This document shows, piece by piece, positions 9,701-17,579 of a stretch of 40,433 nt of DNA (its first letter is position 1; each line of letters opens with the position of its first letter). The stretch is from positions 1 to 40,433 of the IMG/VR virus record IMGVR_UViG_3300038415_000184; one strand, 5' to 3'. The notes under the pieces were generated by a model that saw nothing but the letters and a program-made list of their open reading frames with translations, did not search any database and was not told the origin of the DNA. This DNA is from a virus. The position numbers and the translations under genes were made by a program.

Positions 9701-10541
9701 CAGAAAGCACCCGCACGAACTCGCTGCCCATCTGCACCAGCGAATCGCGGTCGAGCAGCGCGGTATTCGAGGTCAGCACGACGCAGCACGCGCCAGTCGT
9801 GCCCGAATCGTACTGGATAGCGGCAATCGTGGTGGCGTTGGTCGCGGCGGCCGGGATCATGTCGCTGATGACCGCCACCTCGGTGCCGATGCCGATCAGC
9901 GCACCCTTGGTCAACCAGTCCGTGGTGAGCGAACTGAAGGCCACACAAGCCCAGCCGGTGGTGCTGGAGTCGTACAGCACGGCGGCGGTAGTGGTCCCGG
10001 TCGGCACGCGCAAGGCGTCGGCGGGCGTTCCCGCAATCTCGCCCGCAGTCCATTCGGCAGCGGAATCGAAGTTATCCACCACTGAGTACAGTGGCGACCC
10101 CAGTTCGGCATCCGGCGGGCTGCCCGGCGGCGGCGTGCCCACGGCGAAACGCGTCCTATCGGCAGCTCGCACTTTGCTATAGCGCGCGCTGTCCGCCACG
10201 TACAAGAACGGTTGCACCGCCGCCAGCGGTTGGTAGGAAGCAAAAGTCAGCGGATTGCCGCTGTAGCCCGTGTCTGCCAGGGCATTGCCCAGATACAGGT
10301 TGTAGCCCGCGCCGGAGAAAGTGTAGTTCACTCCGTTTGCGTTGAAGCCTCGCAGGCTGTGGATGGGATACGAGGAAGGGGCCAAGAACGGGGCGATGGC
10401 GGGTCGGATGCCCAGCGCTCCGTCTTGCGTCGGACGCACGTTGGTGCCGATGGCCAAGCGGTCGTCTGGCACGGCATCTATAGGGCAGTTGAGCTTGATG
10501 CCCTTCTGGGTGAAACGGCTTTGCTGACGCTTGTAGTCCAT
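6795..10541 (-). CDS. Large tail protein with polyproline hinge and InlB-type repeat
   Basis: At 1248 residues this is the largest gene of the window. The N-terminal 400 residues resemble phage tail hub or stabilising proteins in position and in the opening KGIKLNCPIDAVPDDRLAIG. Residues about 417-487 are Gln/Ala-rich and should form a coiled coil. A Pro/Ser hinge lies at about 907-929, followed by a divergent InlB B-repeat domain (YTLTVINGTGSGTYAEGAVV and a later TFTMPAENATLTANC). The final 230 residues form a lectin-like beta domain. The start overlaps the stop of the adaptor gene (TGATG). The C-terminal third is AT-richer than the rest (48% GC at 7021-7080, 70% at 9841-9900). It probably links the tail tube to the fibres. 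Confidence 0.7.
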   Translation of the reverse strand: MDYKRQQSRFTQKGIKLNCPIDAVPDDRLAIGTNVRPTQDGALGIRPAIAPFLAPSSYPIHSLRGFNANGVNYTFSGAGYNLYLGNALADTGYSGNPLTFASYQPLAAVQPFLYVADSARYSKVRAADRTRFAVGTPPPGSPPDAELGSPLYSVVDNFDSAAEWTAGEIAGTPADALRVPTGTTTAAVLYDSSTTGWACVAFSSLTTDWLTKGALIGIGTEVAVISDMIPAAATNATTIAAIQYDSGTTGACCVVLTSNTALLDRDSLVQMGSEFVRVLSVALGEDNAVSFRCSTSGAHAAAEAVAFYDSARMYLTANHLAAESVTGGCVTALFTPTSSTNEVGTISETIALDLSQINNRPITADDWMHISLAFDTPGNLLMVRILLDVDGVSNDFLHNYYWAEITSNVLQAASTGSQSLLAAQQGALTQQVTSAQLAQMTSAVQQIQLAQAQMAAEGLPTTQLTQQIASLQAQIAAAGGISGGTQLATGSGAWSEVFIPISTLLANRVGTDVTRTLANIAAIRVEVTCSAAVNMSADSWWIGGTYGPNCPGSIYPDNPIKYCYRYRSTITGAQSTWSPLNRGGLFPERMPVVVTGACSTDLQVDTVDIARVGASVNGTPVYATSIPNTGTTWSYADNYADAQLGDQIEQVDFQPWPVQQNPITGTCSVVGTTVFSTSVAIPANLCIGTEVLINGVATVIRGAPGANTFQVEDNIDTATGVPFQINSPTTYGNPLPYLTGPYDETFFAWGDPINPGRVYFTNRTNPETANTSNFIDLTSSAEPGMGICTWNGYVVAMTANRFFAGTTTGNAANPYSFAETSVGAGLLVPWCFDTGPLIFFLSRNGIMATDLGPAKSLSGDDLYPFLPHEGQPGVTVNGYEPPMLYPAPRLCYCKNGWLYFDYQTSKLPSPPIPSPPSPPSPPPPAPPPPPGNTYTLTVINGTGSGTYAEGAVVPIVATCTPPFSEWTAAGDYTSGISSPTDSSTTFTMPAENATLTANCCTVGATLTQYAVGTGFRGASGTATLGAVPTVGNMLVLAIMNNVVPNFDSTNLDGLGWINALGTGQQTEGGSFKGNVYYKVAGVAEPQSVTINMQSELGSVAFVVMEWAGLNGIDQIAYRTDNEMYTGGPFYAETGVVTTTAANELVIAIAGISLPGAPYWGASSFNQFVQNWVLTGPVSPAMTDMTGTITYGETSEGVEDIERGMDVAYANINTVGGYEATAYYGGQPWGLINYQTAMIVTFQAAPCSG

Positions 10542-11893
10542 CAGGCCGTCTCCTCCGCCGGGGCCAGTTCATACGGTGTCTGCTGGTTTTCGAGCATCGT
10601 GACGGCCCGCAGGTTCTTCCAGTTGATGGCTTCGGCGCGCTCGCGCGAGGCATACGACTCGGCCACTTCCAGGAAGGAGCGGTACATCCCCATCGTGCCT
10701 TCAAACTCCGGGCCGGCCAGTTTGAAGCAAGCGGCGTGCTGGGCATTGTCGAGCAGCGCCGTCACAATATCGTTGGCCACAGCGAAACTGGTAGTACTGG
10801 GAGCCACACTGGCTGGCGAATTGCCAATACAATCCAGCGCTATTTCGTACACCTCGTCCGGAAGCGGCACCACTGCCACCAGATTGCGACCTCCGAGCGC
10901 GATAGTCTGCGGCGAGCCGGGGGTTAGATTGCGCCAGCCAGGCTGCCAGTGGTCGAGATTGAACAACGTCGAGGGCAACTGCTGCAATCCCAGCGGCCAC
11001 GCCTGCAGCACGCACGGGAAACTTTTCAGCACACCCAAGGCCGAATGGAAACGCTGCTGCGCGTAATCGGCGCGGCGGTAATCGCGCGACTGAGCATCCT
11101 GCCGCAACACCGCCGCCAGCACTCCCCAAGTCAAGGCCCAAGTGGAATCGTCGGGCAACGCCAGTGTGACCGGGGTTCCCGCACTGTAGGCATAGCCCTG
11201 CGAGACAGTCAGCAGAAGCGACAGCGCGCCTTCGGCCAGCGGCGGCGGGATGAACTGCAACTGCAGCGGCGGGGTCACATCCAGCGCGTAAGCCTGCGGC
11301 GTAGTGGGGTTCTGTTGCCAGTTGTTCGACCAGCCGTAGCCGCTGATGTCGTCGCTGCGGTCGAGTAGGCTCCACAGGCCGGATGCGGCATCCTGCCACT
11401 CAGCGCGGTGGATCTGGATTGTGGCCGGATTCAGTAGCACGCGCCCTTGCGGCGGCGGCGGGCCGGGCAGCGTCTCCTCGTCGGCCACCATCAGCCGCGT
11501 CTCACCCAGGATGCGGTCTGTCTGCTCGCCCAGGGCGGCGGCCACGGCGTCAATGCTGAACTGGCCTGTGTTGATGTAGTCCCCGGACCCCGCGTATTCC
11601 AAGAGGTGATAGCCCACCTGGGCCAGAATGTCAGTGTCAAGAACCGAATTCTGGATTGCCGGGGAGGCAATGGCCGATAGATCGTAGAAAGGAGTGCCGG
11701 CCACGGTGGTGAGTATTAAACGCTCCCGCCAGTATCCGGTGAGCACCTGGAACTCCCGAATGGCGCTGCGAACAAGATAGTCCAATTCGTTCTGGACCCA
11801 GTAATCCTTCGCCGACAGATTGATCCCCAGGCGCTGCGCGAGCAGCGTCGTCAGCGATGCGATACTGACTGGGATCGTTGACGGTATCGCCAT
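10541..11893 (-). CDS. Probable head-tail adaptor or tail protein
   Basis: The 450-residue protein has an N-terminal region (residues about 10-75) in which ITERAIREFQ-like helices and a FYDLSA element recall connector or adaptor proteins of short-tailed phages. A beta-rich middle and a C-terminal helix (YRSFLEVAESYASRERAEAI, about residues 400-420) follow. It has two PPPP runs. Position between the basic 64-residue protein and the giant tail protein supports a role at the head-tail interface. No enzymatic motif is seen. It is separated from the upstream gene by 3 bp. Confidence 0.55.
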   Translation of the reverse strand: MAIPSTIPVSIASLTTLLAQRLGINLSAKDYWVQNELDYLVRSAIREFQVLTGYWRERLILTTVAGTPFYDLSAIASPAIQNSVLDTDILAQVGYHLLEYAGSGDYINTGQFSIDAVAAALGEQTDRILGETRLMVADEETLPGPPPPQGRVLLNPATIQIHRAEWQDAASGLWSLLDRSDDISGYGWSNNWQQNPTTPQAYALDVTPPLQLQFIPPPLAEGALSLLLTVSQGYAYSAGTPVTLALPDDSTWALTWGVLAAVLRQDAQSRDYRRADYAQQRFHSALGVLKSFPCVLQAWPLGLQQLPSTLFNLDHWQPGWRNLTPGSPQTIALGGRNLVAVVPLPDEVYEIALDCIGNSPASVAPSTTSFAVANDIVTALLDNAQHAACFKLAGPEFEGTMGMYRSFLEVAESYASRERAEAINWKNLRAVTMLENQQTPYELAPAEETA

Positions 11894-11896
11894 TTC

Positions 11897-12091
11897 TCAT
11901 CGCTTCGAAGACCGCTTAACCGACTTCTTCTTACCGCGGCGCTTGACCACCGAATTGGCTGCGCGGATGGCTTGTCCCTCCGAATAGCCCCGTTCCAACA
12001 TGCTATTGGAGACGTGCGCCCACTGGCGTTTGCTTTTGGCAGACTTCGCCTTCCGCGTGTGCCGCCGCGCTGATTTTGCCGTCCACGGCAT
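11897..12091 (-). CDS. Small basic phage protein (MPWTAKS type)
   Basis: The 64-residue, very basic protein begins MPWTAKSARRHTRKAKS and carries an RGYSEGQAIRAAN segment. This pattern matches a common family of small phage and bacterial proteins that start with MPW-x-A-K-S and contain a GDEG-x-A-I-x-x-A-N helix. Their role is not known. The C-terminal 15 residues are almost all Lys, Arg and Ser, so nucleic acid binding is possible. It lies in the adaptor gene cluster, 3 bp from both neighbours. Confidence 0.6.
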   Translation of the reverse strand: MPWTAKSARRHTRKAKSAKSKRQWAHVSNSMLERGYSEGQAIRAANSVVKRRGKKKSVKRSSKR

Positions 12092-12094
12092 ACC

Positions 12095-12358
12095 CTACGC
12101 CTTTATGCTGGTGCCGGTCGGGAAAGCGCCCTTGCGACCCTCTATCGACTGCACGTCTTCGGTCACTTGAAAAGTCACCGGGCCAGCCGGCGCCGGAATC
12201 GTTTTGACCGGCTCGGGCCGCTGCTGCATCGGTGTCATCAGTTCCGAACCGGACGGTGCACCCAGCGCCACGCCGTCCTTGATACCGGGGTGCTCGCCGC
12301 CCTTGCCACCATCGGCGTAAGGCCGCGAACCCATCGGAGAACTCAGATCATTTGCCAT
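12095..12358 (-). CDS. Small phage structural-region protein, unknown
   Basis: The 87-residue protein is Gly/Pro-rich, without hydrophobic core segments, and looks partly disordered. It was not recognised. The ATG at 12358 is supported by AAAGGAG at five bases; an upstream TTG has no such site. It lies between the single-helix membrane protein and the MPWTAKS protein and is co-directional with all late genes. Confidence 0.55.
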   Translation of the reverse strand: MANDLSSPMGSRPYADGGKGGEHPGIKDGVALGAPSGSELMTPMQQRPEPVKTIPAPAGPVTFQVTEDVQSIEGRKGAFPTGTSIKA

Positions 12359-12374
12359 ATTGGCTCCTTTCAAC

Positions 12375-12638
12375 TCATCTTACGCTAGGATGTGCCTCTC
12401 TCCACGCGGTATCTTCCCTGTCGTGCTCTTCGAGCTTGCCTCGTATATGGGCTTGGTCCTGAAGAACTTGAATTTGAGTCGCCCGGATGCTCTCCACTTG
12501 AACCTGTAACGAGAGAAGGGCATTCGCATTCAAGTCAATCTTGGTGTTTAGAGATCCCCAACTTAGCGAGATTGCCGCGATGAGCATGACAATCGTGATG
12601 ATGTGTCCCGCGCCGATTTTCCATTCAATTTGAGGCAT
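12375..12638 (-). CDS. Single-pass membrane protein with coiled coil
   Basis: The 87-residue protein has one membrane helix (IITIVMLIAAISLSWGSL, about residues 13-30) followed by a heptad-rich helix to about residue 72 and a charged tail. This layout fits an inner-membrane spanin, a holin accessory or a DNA-ejection protein. Its location among virion genes, away from the lysis module at 36-38 kb, makes an ejection or membrane-contact role as likely as lysis. It starts 2 bp after the upstream gene ends. Confidence 0.5.
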   Translation of the reverse strand: MPQIEWKIGAGHIITIVMLIAAISLSWGSLNTKIDLNANALLSLQVQVESIRATQIQVLQDQAHIRGKLEEHDREDTAWREAHPSVR

Positions 12639-12640
12639 AT

Positions 12641-13630
12641 TTAAGTCCAGTAAAGAACGTGGCTTTGTAGGTAGTCGGCGTCAATCGGACCAGACAGATC
12701 CGGCCCGTGGCTCTCGTCGATCACCTTGCTGTCGAAAATCGCGTTGTCATTCTGCTGATCCCCTCGCAGCAGATCCACAAACTGTGCTTCCACCGTCCGC
12801 ATTTTCTGGAGATGAAAGGCCTTCACCTTAATGTCCACATTCGGCTGATTGGCCACCAGGTCGTGCGCGTAGTATCTGGCGCGAGCCAGGATCGTCGCAT
12901 CGCTGATCTGCTGCGGCAGCACGGCCGTAGGGGTCGCCGCCAAGTCGCCGTTAGTCATGTACTCCAGGATGTAGCCCAGGGCCTGCACCGGATGGCCTAG
13001 CCCCAACTCGAATCGCGGTCGCTGCTGCGTGTCGTTGGGGACGGTCACATAGTCCTTGCCCACTACCCACGTCGGCCAGCCGTAAGAAGTGCGCTGCGGG
13101 TCGCGCAGATCAAGTTCCTTCTGTGTGCGAAACATATTCTCGTAGCGGAAACGGTAGCCCGAGATAGGGTCCACAATCGACATCCAACGCTTGAAGTCGA
13201 TGGCCGGCGCGGGCATGTAGGGCTGGTAGATCATGTACGATCCCCCGGCGCCGCCCGTCTCCGCATAGGGCCGGTCCAAGGTGATTGTGCTCGCGCCGTC
13301 GTAGACGATGATGTTGTAGATCGGTCCGCCGGTCACGCGGAATTGGCGCAGCGTGATCGGGCTTTGCGGAGCGGCGGGCAGCGCAATCGCCAGCCACAGC
13401 GCGGAGGCGGTGGCGTCGCCGACTACGGATGCAGAGAATTGGGTCGTGGTCACGTGCCCGCCATTGATTGGCGAGGGGGTGAACCACGACCCGTTGCCCT
13501 TGTTGAACGACCAGTCGCGCGAGTCGCGGATATCCTTGTAGGCCCGCTGGACAAGCGGCAGGCAAGCCAGCGGGTCAAGATCGGAGTGCCAGGACTTCAA
13601 CTCCGCCGCAAGTTGCGCGAGTGTGCTCAC
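12641..13630 (-). CDS. Probable head-tail connector (adaptor) protein
   Basis: The 329-residue protein begins with helices typical of podoviral adaptors (LAQLAAELKSWHSDLDPLAC and LVQRAYKDIRDSRDWSF, residues 5-42), continues with a beta domain, and ends in a helical region (ILARARYYAHDLVAN). This resembles adaptor proteins that dock on the portal. The start is a GTG at 13630, since no ATG precedes it in frame after the upstream stop. It follows the capsid and decoration genes and precedes the tail genes, the usual adaptor position. Confidence 0.55.
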   Translation of the reverse strand: MSTLAQLAAELKSWHSDLDPLACLPLVQRAYKDIRDSRDWSFNKGNGSWFTPSPINGGHVTTTQFSASVVGDATASALWLAIALPAAPQSPITLRQFRVTGGPIYNIIVYDGASTITLDRPYAETGGAGGSYMIYQPYMPAPAIDFKRWMSIVDPISGYRFRYENMFRTQKELDLRDPQRTSYGWPTWVVGKDYVTVPNDTQQRPRFELGLGHPVQALGYILEYMTNGDLAATPTAVLPQQISDATILARARYYAHDLVANQPNVDIKVKAFHLQKMRTVEAQFVDLLRGDQQNDNAIFDSKVIDESHGPDLSGPIDADYLQSHVLYWT

Positions 13631-13636
13631 GGCGTC

Positions 13637-14020
13637 TCACCCCGTGAGTGTGTTGATCCACAGTTTGACGTATTCGCCGCTGAGGTCGGTGCCCGTGACG
13701 GCTTCTGTGTAAGCGGTCTGCGACTGGCCGCCAGCAGTGCCGGTGACTAGCGCAATCCACTTCAGGACGTACTTAGCTTCGGAAACGCGGATCGGCAGCA
13801 CCAGGTAGTTGCCCGTCCACGACACGGCAACCTCGATGCTGACGATCATGTTGACGCCGATAGTTGCCGCGGCTAGTGGGTCTCCGTTGGAGACGTTGCC
13901 GCCGGAAGCTACTGGCGTTGTCCCGACCCGCGTGTAACTCGACGGGCCGGTCCAAAGTCCTCGGCAATACGGTTCATTGCCGGACGGGGCAAGGGCGCGG
14001 GGAAAGGAAGAAAACGCCAT
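13637..14020 (-). CDS. Small head-region protein, unknown
   Basis: The 127-residue protein is beta-rich with no membrane segment and was not recognised. It lies 6 bp before the adaptor gene and 10 bp after the decoration-like gene, so a virion or head-completion role is likely. Its N-terminal 45 residues are Gly/Ser/Pro-rich and may be flexible. Confidence 0.5.
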   Translation of the reverse strand: MAFSSFPRALAPSGNEPYCRGLWTGPSSYTRVGTTPVASGGNVSNGDPLAAATIGVNMIVSIEVAVSWTGNYLVLPIRVSEAKYVLKWIALVTGTAGGQSQTAYTEAVTGTDLSGEYVKLWINTLTG

Positions 14021-14030
14021 ACGTCCCTCC

Positions 14031-14651
14031 TTACACCACGTCGGGGATGCCGCGCAGCAGCACCAGGGTTGTGCCGCCGGTCGTCGGAGCGCCGAGCGCC
14101 ACGCCGATCAGGGCCTTGAGAATGGTCGTAGTGACCGTCACGCCGTCGTTGGCGTTGAGCGCCAATCCCGAAGAGGCGTCCAGATACACCAGATCGCCGT
14201 CCACCGGGGTGCCGGTGAGCGTGGTGAACTTCACTTTCACTTTCCCCTTGGTCTGAATCCAGCCGTAGTACCCGGCTGTGATGACGTTCAGGAAGATGCC
14301 CGCAATGCGGCCCGTGCGCAGCGCCGAGTTGCCGTCCGTGGTGACAGTGTAGTTTTCGAAACAGGTCGTGAGCTGATCGTAGGCCCACACCGCCGGCCGG
14401 CCAACCGTCACTGCGGCCGAAGCGCTGGCGTACAGCCGCACGTACTGGAAGCAGCCGCCGTACAGCGTGCCAACCGCCGTGTCGTAGCGCACGCCGCCGG
14501 CATTGCCGTCCAGCCACACGCGCGCACCGAGTTGCGCGGCGTATGTCGCTGCACCGCTGATAGAAGCCTGGCCGCCGGCTACCGCGTCGTTGATGTCGTT
14601 CAGCGCCGGGTAGGTGGTCCTGGAAATCGCTTGAGAAGGCCCATTGGGCAT
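14031..14651 (-). CDS. Capsid decoration-like protein
   Basis: The 206-residue protein directly follows the major capsid gene. Its C-terminal half (VKVKFTTLTGTPVDGDLVYL, then an IGVALGAPTTGGTTLVLLRG ending) resembles the DUF2190 or trimeric decoration fold, in which a small beta-barrel sits on the capsid surface. The start is preceded by AAAAGGAG at about ten bases. The function is assigned by pattern and position; a head-fibre base is the alternative. Confidence 0.55.
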   Translation of the reverse strand: MPNGPSQAISRTTYPALNDINDAVAGGQASISGAATYAAQLGARVWLDGNAGGVRYDTAVGTLYGGCFQYVRLYASASAAVTVGRPAVWAYDQLTTCFENYTVTTDGNSALRTGRIAGIFLNVITAGYYGWIQTKGKVKVKFTTLTGTPVDGDLVYLDASSGLALNANDGVTVTTTILKALIGVALGAPTTGGTTLVLLRGIPDVV

Positions 14652-14698
14652 GTTGAGTTTACTCCTTTTCTTTCTGAGGAGGCGCCTCAGCTAAGTCC

Positions 14699-15859
14699 TT
14701 ACGCAGCAATCCCGTAGAACTGCTTTTGATGCCGCGGGCTGGTGCAAACCAGATTCAGCGCGGCATGGGTGCGCGCAACCACCTTGGTGGAATCCTGCGC
14801 CGGGTAGAAGCCCCACAGCCCGAACTGATAGCGCGGGCTGGCCGACAGCCGGAGCTGCCACTTGCGGGTATTGAACCAGCAGAAAACCTCGCCTACCGTG
14901 GCCACCGCAGTCGCCACCGGCAGGTTGGAGGCCGTGGCACAGCCGGACGGGACGGTGAAGGTCGAGGTCAGGTAATTGCCTAGCACCGGGTCGTTGACGC
15001 CGTAAACGGACGACGGGAAGTAGTCGTCGGGGAAGATGACCGCATCGTTCATCTTGACTCCGGTGACACCCCAGATGGCATCCTGCGCCGTGACCAGTTC
15101 GCCGCGCTGCAGCGGCTGGATCTTTTCCTTGATATAGGCGAAGGCGCGCTTGGTGGTCACGCCTAGGTCCGGCCGCTCGCGGCCGATTGAGGCATCCCAA
15201 TAGCCTTCCTCCAGGACCGAGTACGTGATCGGCCCGCCCTTGGATGTGCCTGCCGCCGCAGTCGTCGAGTCGCCGCAGTAGCGGGGGATAGAGTTCAGCG
15301 TCGAGCCGATGGCGGCGTTGCGCGTCTGGCCGCCGTAGCTGGTGAAGTACGAGCCGTCCCAGCCGGGGGTGGCGCCGTCGTTCATGGCCTCAATCCAGCC
15401 ATTGATGTCGTAAGGCCGCGTGCCCACGACGCCGGTGGTGGCGGAAGTCTGGCCATGCAGCGACATCGCAATCGCTACTTGCGCGCAGATGGAGTTCATC
15501 ATGTTCGCCGTGTTGAGGCTCAACAGGCTGAACACGGCGTTTGGCCCGACGTTCATCACGTCGATGTTCTCCATGTACTCGGGGTAGATCGACACGTAAT
15601 ACTTCGGGTCGAACCGAGTGCCTGCGATTGTCTGCACCTTGTCCAGGTTGAACTGCGCGCCAATCCCGTAGGAGTTGGTCAGCAGCGGTGCATACAGGAA
15701 TGTTTGCTGCATCGTCGAGCCACCGCCAAACGTCGCCAGACAGTGGTCTCGGATGTAAGCGAGAAAAGGTACGTCGTTGAAAAAATTATCCTGCACAACT
15801 GCCGGATAAATCTCATACAACGTAGTTGCGGATAGCTCGTCCAATGCCGGATCAGCCAT
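14699..15859 (-). CDS. Major capsid protein
   Basis: The 386-residue protein has the size and genomic place of an HK97-fold major capsid protein: directly after a coiled-coil scaffold and before a decoration-like gene. The N-terminal helix region (LYEIYPAVVQDNFFNDVPFL, residues 15-34) resembles the N-arm of podovirus capsid proteins, and a long spine helix around NTANMMNSICAQVAIAMSL (residues 116-134) follows. Upstream sequence contains a GAGGAAAGAAC ribosome site. It forms the icosahedral shell in the cytoplasm on the scaffold. Confidence 0.75.
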   Translation of the reverse strand: MADPALDELSATTLYEIYPAVVQDNFFNDVPFLAYIRDHCLATFGGGSTMQQTFLYAPLLTNSYGIGAQFNLDKVQTIAGTRFDPKYYVSIYPEYMENIDVMNVGPNAVFSLLSLNTANMMNSICAQVAIAMSLHGQTSATTGVVGTRPYDINGWIEAMNDGATPGWDGSYFTSYGGQTRNAAIGSTLNSIPRYCGDSTTAAAGTSKGGPITYSVLEEGYWDASIGRERPDLGVTTKRAFAYIKEKIQPLQRGELVTAQDAIWGVTGVKMNDAVIFPDDYFPSSVYGVNDPVLGNYLTSTFTVPSGCATASNLPVATAVATVGEVFCWFNTRKWQLRLSASPRYQFGLWGFYPAQDSTKVVARTHAALNLVCTSPRHQKQFYGIAA

Positions 15860-15917
15860 GTTCTTTCCTCATTTAACCGTTCTGGCCGGACGGGCTTGCT
15901 GGCCTCGCTCGGCGGGT

Positions 15918-16805
15918 TTACGTCTCGCGCCGGGCCGCGCCCGACGCATATTTGCCTGACATCATCGCTTCGGTGGCGCGCTGCACCGCCTCGGCCATGT
16001 TCCGTGTCCGGTCGTTGCTGGTGTTCTTGTTGGCTGAGGCGGCGAAGATCGGGCTAGGCGCGGCCGGCACTCCGAAGGGCGCCGCCGCCCGCTTGCTCGC
16101 ATCCTGCTCGAATTTGGTGCGCGCCCGTGCTTCGCCTTCGAGCCGGTAGCGTTCGGCCACGATCTCTTCTTCCTTCTGGGTGGCGCCGAACAGGTTATCC
16201 CAAACCTGGGTCGGCTTCTGGCGCAATTCCTTGGCCTTGCTCCAGACGGCTTTCATGTCCAGCGGCTTGTCGGGGAACAACTGCGCGTGCCTCACGGCAA
16301 TGTCCTGAAACTCCAACTGCAGTTCCGGCAGCGCCTGGAACAATCCTTCCAGGTCGTCCATCCGCTTACCCAGAGCGGGATCAACGGCGGGCGGCTGCTG
16401 CACGGGTTCCGGCTTTCTGGTGGGCGCTGGACCGGGGGTATGATCCCCGAAAATCTCCTTGGTCAGCGGCACGCCATAGGTCGCTTCGGCGGTCTTGGCC
16501 CGCGCCAGCGCCTCGGCCAGCACCATGTCGGCGGCTTCGCGCTGCTTCTGGGCCTCCAAAAACTGCTCCGTCATGCGCGTCCGCTCGGTTTCCAGGCCGG
16601 CGGCCTGTTCGGCGACACGCTGTTTTTCTGCGGCCAGCTCGGCTTTGCCGAGGTTCATCTTGCGATCAAACTCGTTCTGGCGCAAACCATGCTCCAGCGA
16701 GTGCTGCAAGGCCGTGGCTATCTTTTCGTCCTTGATGATCTCTTCCGCCTTGGCCGGATCGACCCCGGCGGCTGTGAGTTCCTTAACGACGGTTTCGAAT
16801 GGCAT
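15918..16805 (-). CDS. Capsid scaffolding protein
   Basis: The 295-residue protein is highly charged and mostly helical. Residues about 45-105 form a long coiled coil (KAELAAEKQRVAEQAAGLET). A Pro-rich linker follows at about 125-145, then more helix, and an Ala/Ser-rich C-terminus. A scaffold with a helical C-terminal tail next to the capsid gene is the standard layout in P22-like and related phages. It should assemble inside the procapsid and leave before DNA packaging. Confidence 0.75.
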   Translation of the reverse strand: MPFETVVKELTAAGVDPAKAEEIIKDEKIATALQHSLEHGLRQNEFDRKMNLGKAELAAEKQRVAEQAAGLETERTRMTEQFLEAQKQREAADMVLAEALARAKTAEATYGVPLTKEIFGDHTPGPAPTRKPEPVQQPPAVDPALGKRMDDLEGLFQALPELQLEFQDIAVRHAQLFPDKPLDMKAVWSKAKELRQKPTQVWDNLFGATQKEEEIVAERYRLEGEARARTKFEQDASKRAAAPFGVPAAPSPIFAASANKNTSNDRTRNMAEAVQRATEAMMSGKYASGAARRET

Positions 16806-16867
16806 CTTTCAACTCCTTCCCTTGCGGGCTGCGGATACTACGGACTGCGCCAGCGCCTCGTGGGAAA

Positions 16868-17191
16868 TCATCCCATTGCTCCGGTGGAGGGCTGGCTTTC
16901 CGACATGGAAGAACCAACGATTTCGACCAGCAGTTTGGTCAGGTTCCGTTTCAACTCCAGCACCGATTTCGATGCCGCCGGAAACTGTCTCGAAATCCCG
17001 TCAAGAGCGGTGCCTAGACCCTGGATCTGTACGCTGACAGCCTGGATCTGCTGGCGCCGCATCTGCTCCGCGTTGAGTTGCGCGGTGCTGGCCTCGTTCA
17101 CGCCCAGCGCGGACTTGTAGTCCTGCAGGCCGGAACCGGACGGCGCTGCCTGGGGCTGCGGGGAGGCGAAGGGAGTTTGTGGGCTGGTCAT
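16868..17191 (-). CDS. Small helical phage protein upstream of scaffold
   Basis: The 107-residue protein has a disordered Pro/Ser/Gln N-terminus and a helical core (about residues 35-95) with Gln and Leu repeats. It was not recognised. It lies 62 bp upstream of the scaffold and downstream of the 17.5 kb terminator, so it is the first larger gene of the capsid sub-operon. It may assist scaffold or capsid assembly. Confidence 0.5.
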   Translation of the reverse strand: MTSPQTPFASPQPQAAPSGSGLQDYKSALGVNEASTAQLNAEQMRRQQIQAVSVQIQGLGTALDGISRQFPAASKSVLELKRNLTKLLVEIVGSSMSESQPSTGAMG

Positions 17192-17208
17192 AGAGTTGAC
17201 ACCAGCGG

Positions 17209-17286
17209 CTAACGCTTCGAGCCTCTCTTGCGGAGGGCTTTCTTCGCCGACTTCATCGGCGTGTTGAGTTTGGTCGCTTTGCTCAT
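17209..17286 (-). CDS. Possible 25-residue basic micro-gene
   Basis: A short open frame encodes a peptide beginning MSKATKLNTPMKSAKKALRK, with nine lysines and three arginines. It ends 17 bp before the next gene. No convincing ribosome site is seen, so it may not be translated. It is listed because a second basic micro-gene lies next to it. Confidence 0.25.
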   Translation of the reverse strand: MSKATKLNTPMKSAKKALRKRGSKR

Positions 17287-17409
17287 GTTTCGCACCACTG
17301 CGTTCGATTGGGGCGACTGCGCGCGGACGCCGCCGCCCCGCGTTTACCCTTGCTTCGGTAGGGGACCGAACCTGTTACGGTTCGCTCGTTCTACGCGGAG
17401 CAGGTTGGC

Positions 17410-17472
17410 CTACTTCTTGCCGCGCTTGTGGCCACGCTTCCGGCGATCACAAATAGTGTTCAGAGGGATCAT
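17410..17472 (-). CDS. 20-residue basic micro-gene with strong ribosome site
   Basis: The frame encodes MIPLNTICDRRKRGHKRGKK. It is preceded by GGAAAGGAG at eight bases, one of the best ribosome sites in the window, directly after the 17.5 kb hairpin. The peptide is almost half Lys and Arg and should bind nucleic acid or acidic protein surfaces if made. The strong site without a larger frame is the main argument that it is real. It could instead be a leader peptide that regulates downstream capsid genes. Confidence 0.45.
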   Translation of the reverse strand: MIPLNTICDRRKRGHKRGKK

Positions 17473-17502
17473 CGAGGCAGCTCCTTTCCGGCAGCGGGCA
17501 AA

Positions 17503-17538
17503 CAAAAACGGCGCCCCCGGCTTTCACCGGAAGCGCCG
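17503..17538 (-). terminator. Strong intrinsic terminator inside the late operon
   Basis: The arms CGGCGC (17509-17514) and GCGCCG (17533-17538) enclose a second pair of CCGG arms, giving about ten base pairs. On the minus strand the stem is followed by TTTTTG. It lies between the terminase/portal block and the scaffold/capsid block, so partial read-through could set head-protein levels. The plus strand also has CTGTTTT after the stem. Confidence 0.65.
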
Positions 17539-17579
17539 CTGTTTTCACAAACCCGTTGCGCTAATCCTTCAAACCTAGA

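Noticed and set aside
14674-14690. Hairpin CTGAGG...CCTCAG between capsid and decoration genes
   Set aside because: On the transcribed strand it is followed by A-rich sequence and a ribosome site, so it is not a terminator; a processing site cannot be shown.
16287-17120. Plus-strand open frame of 277 codons opposite the scaffold
   Set aside because: It has low-complexity Gly/Arg/His-rich sequence with no family match, antisense to the convincing coiled-coil scaffold.
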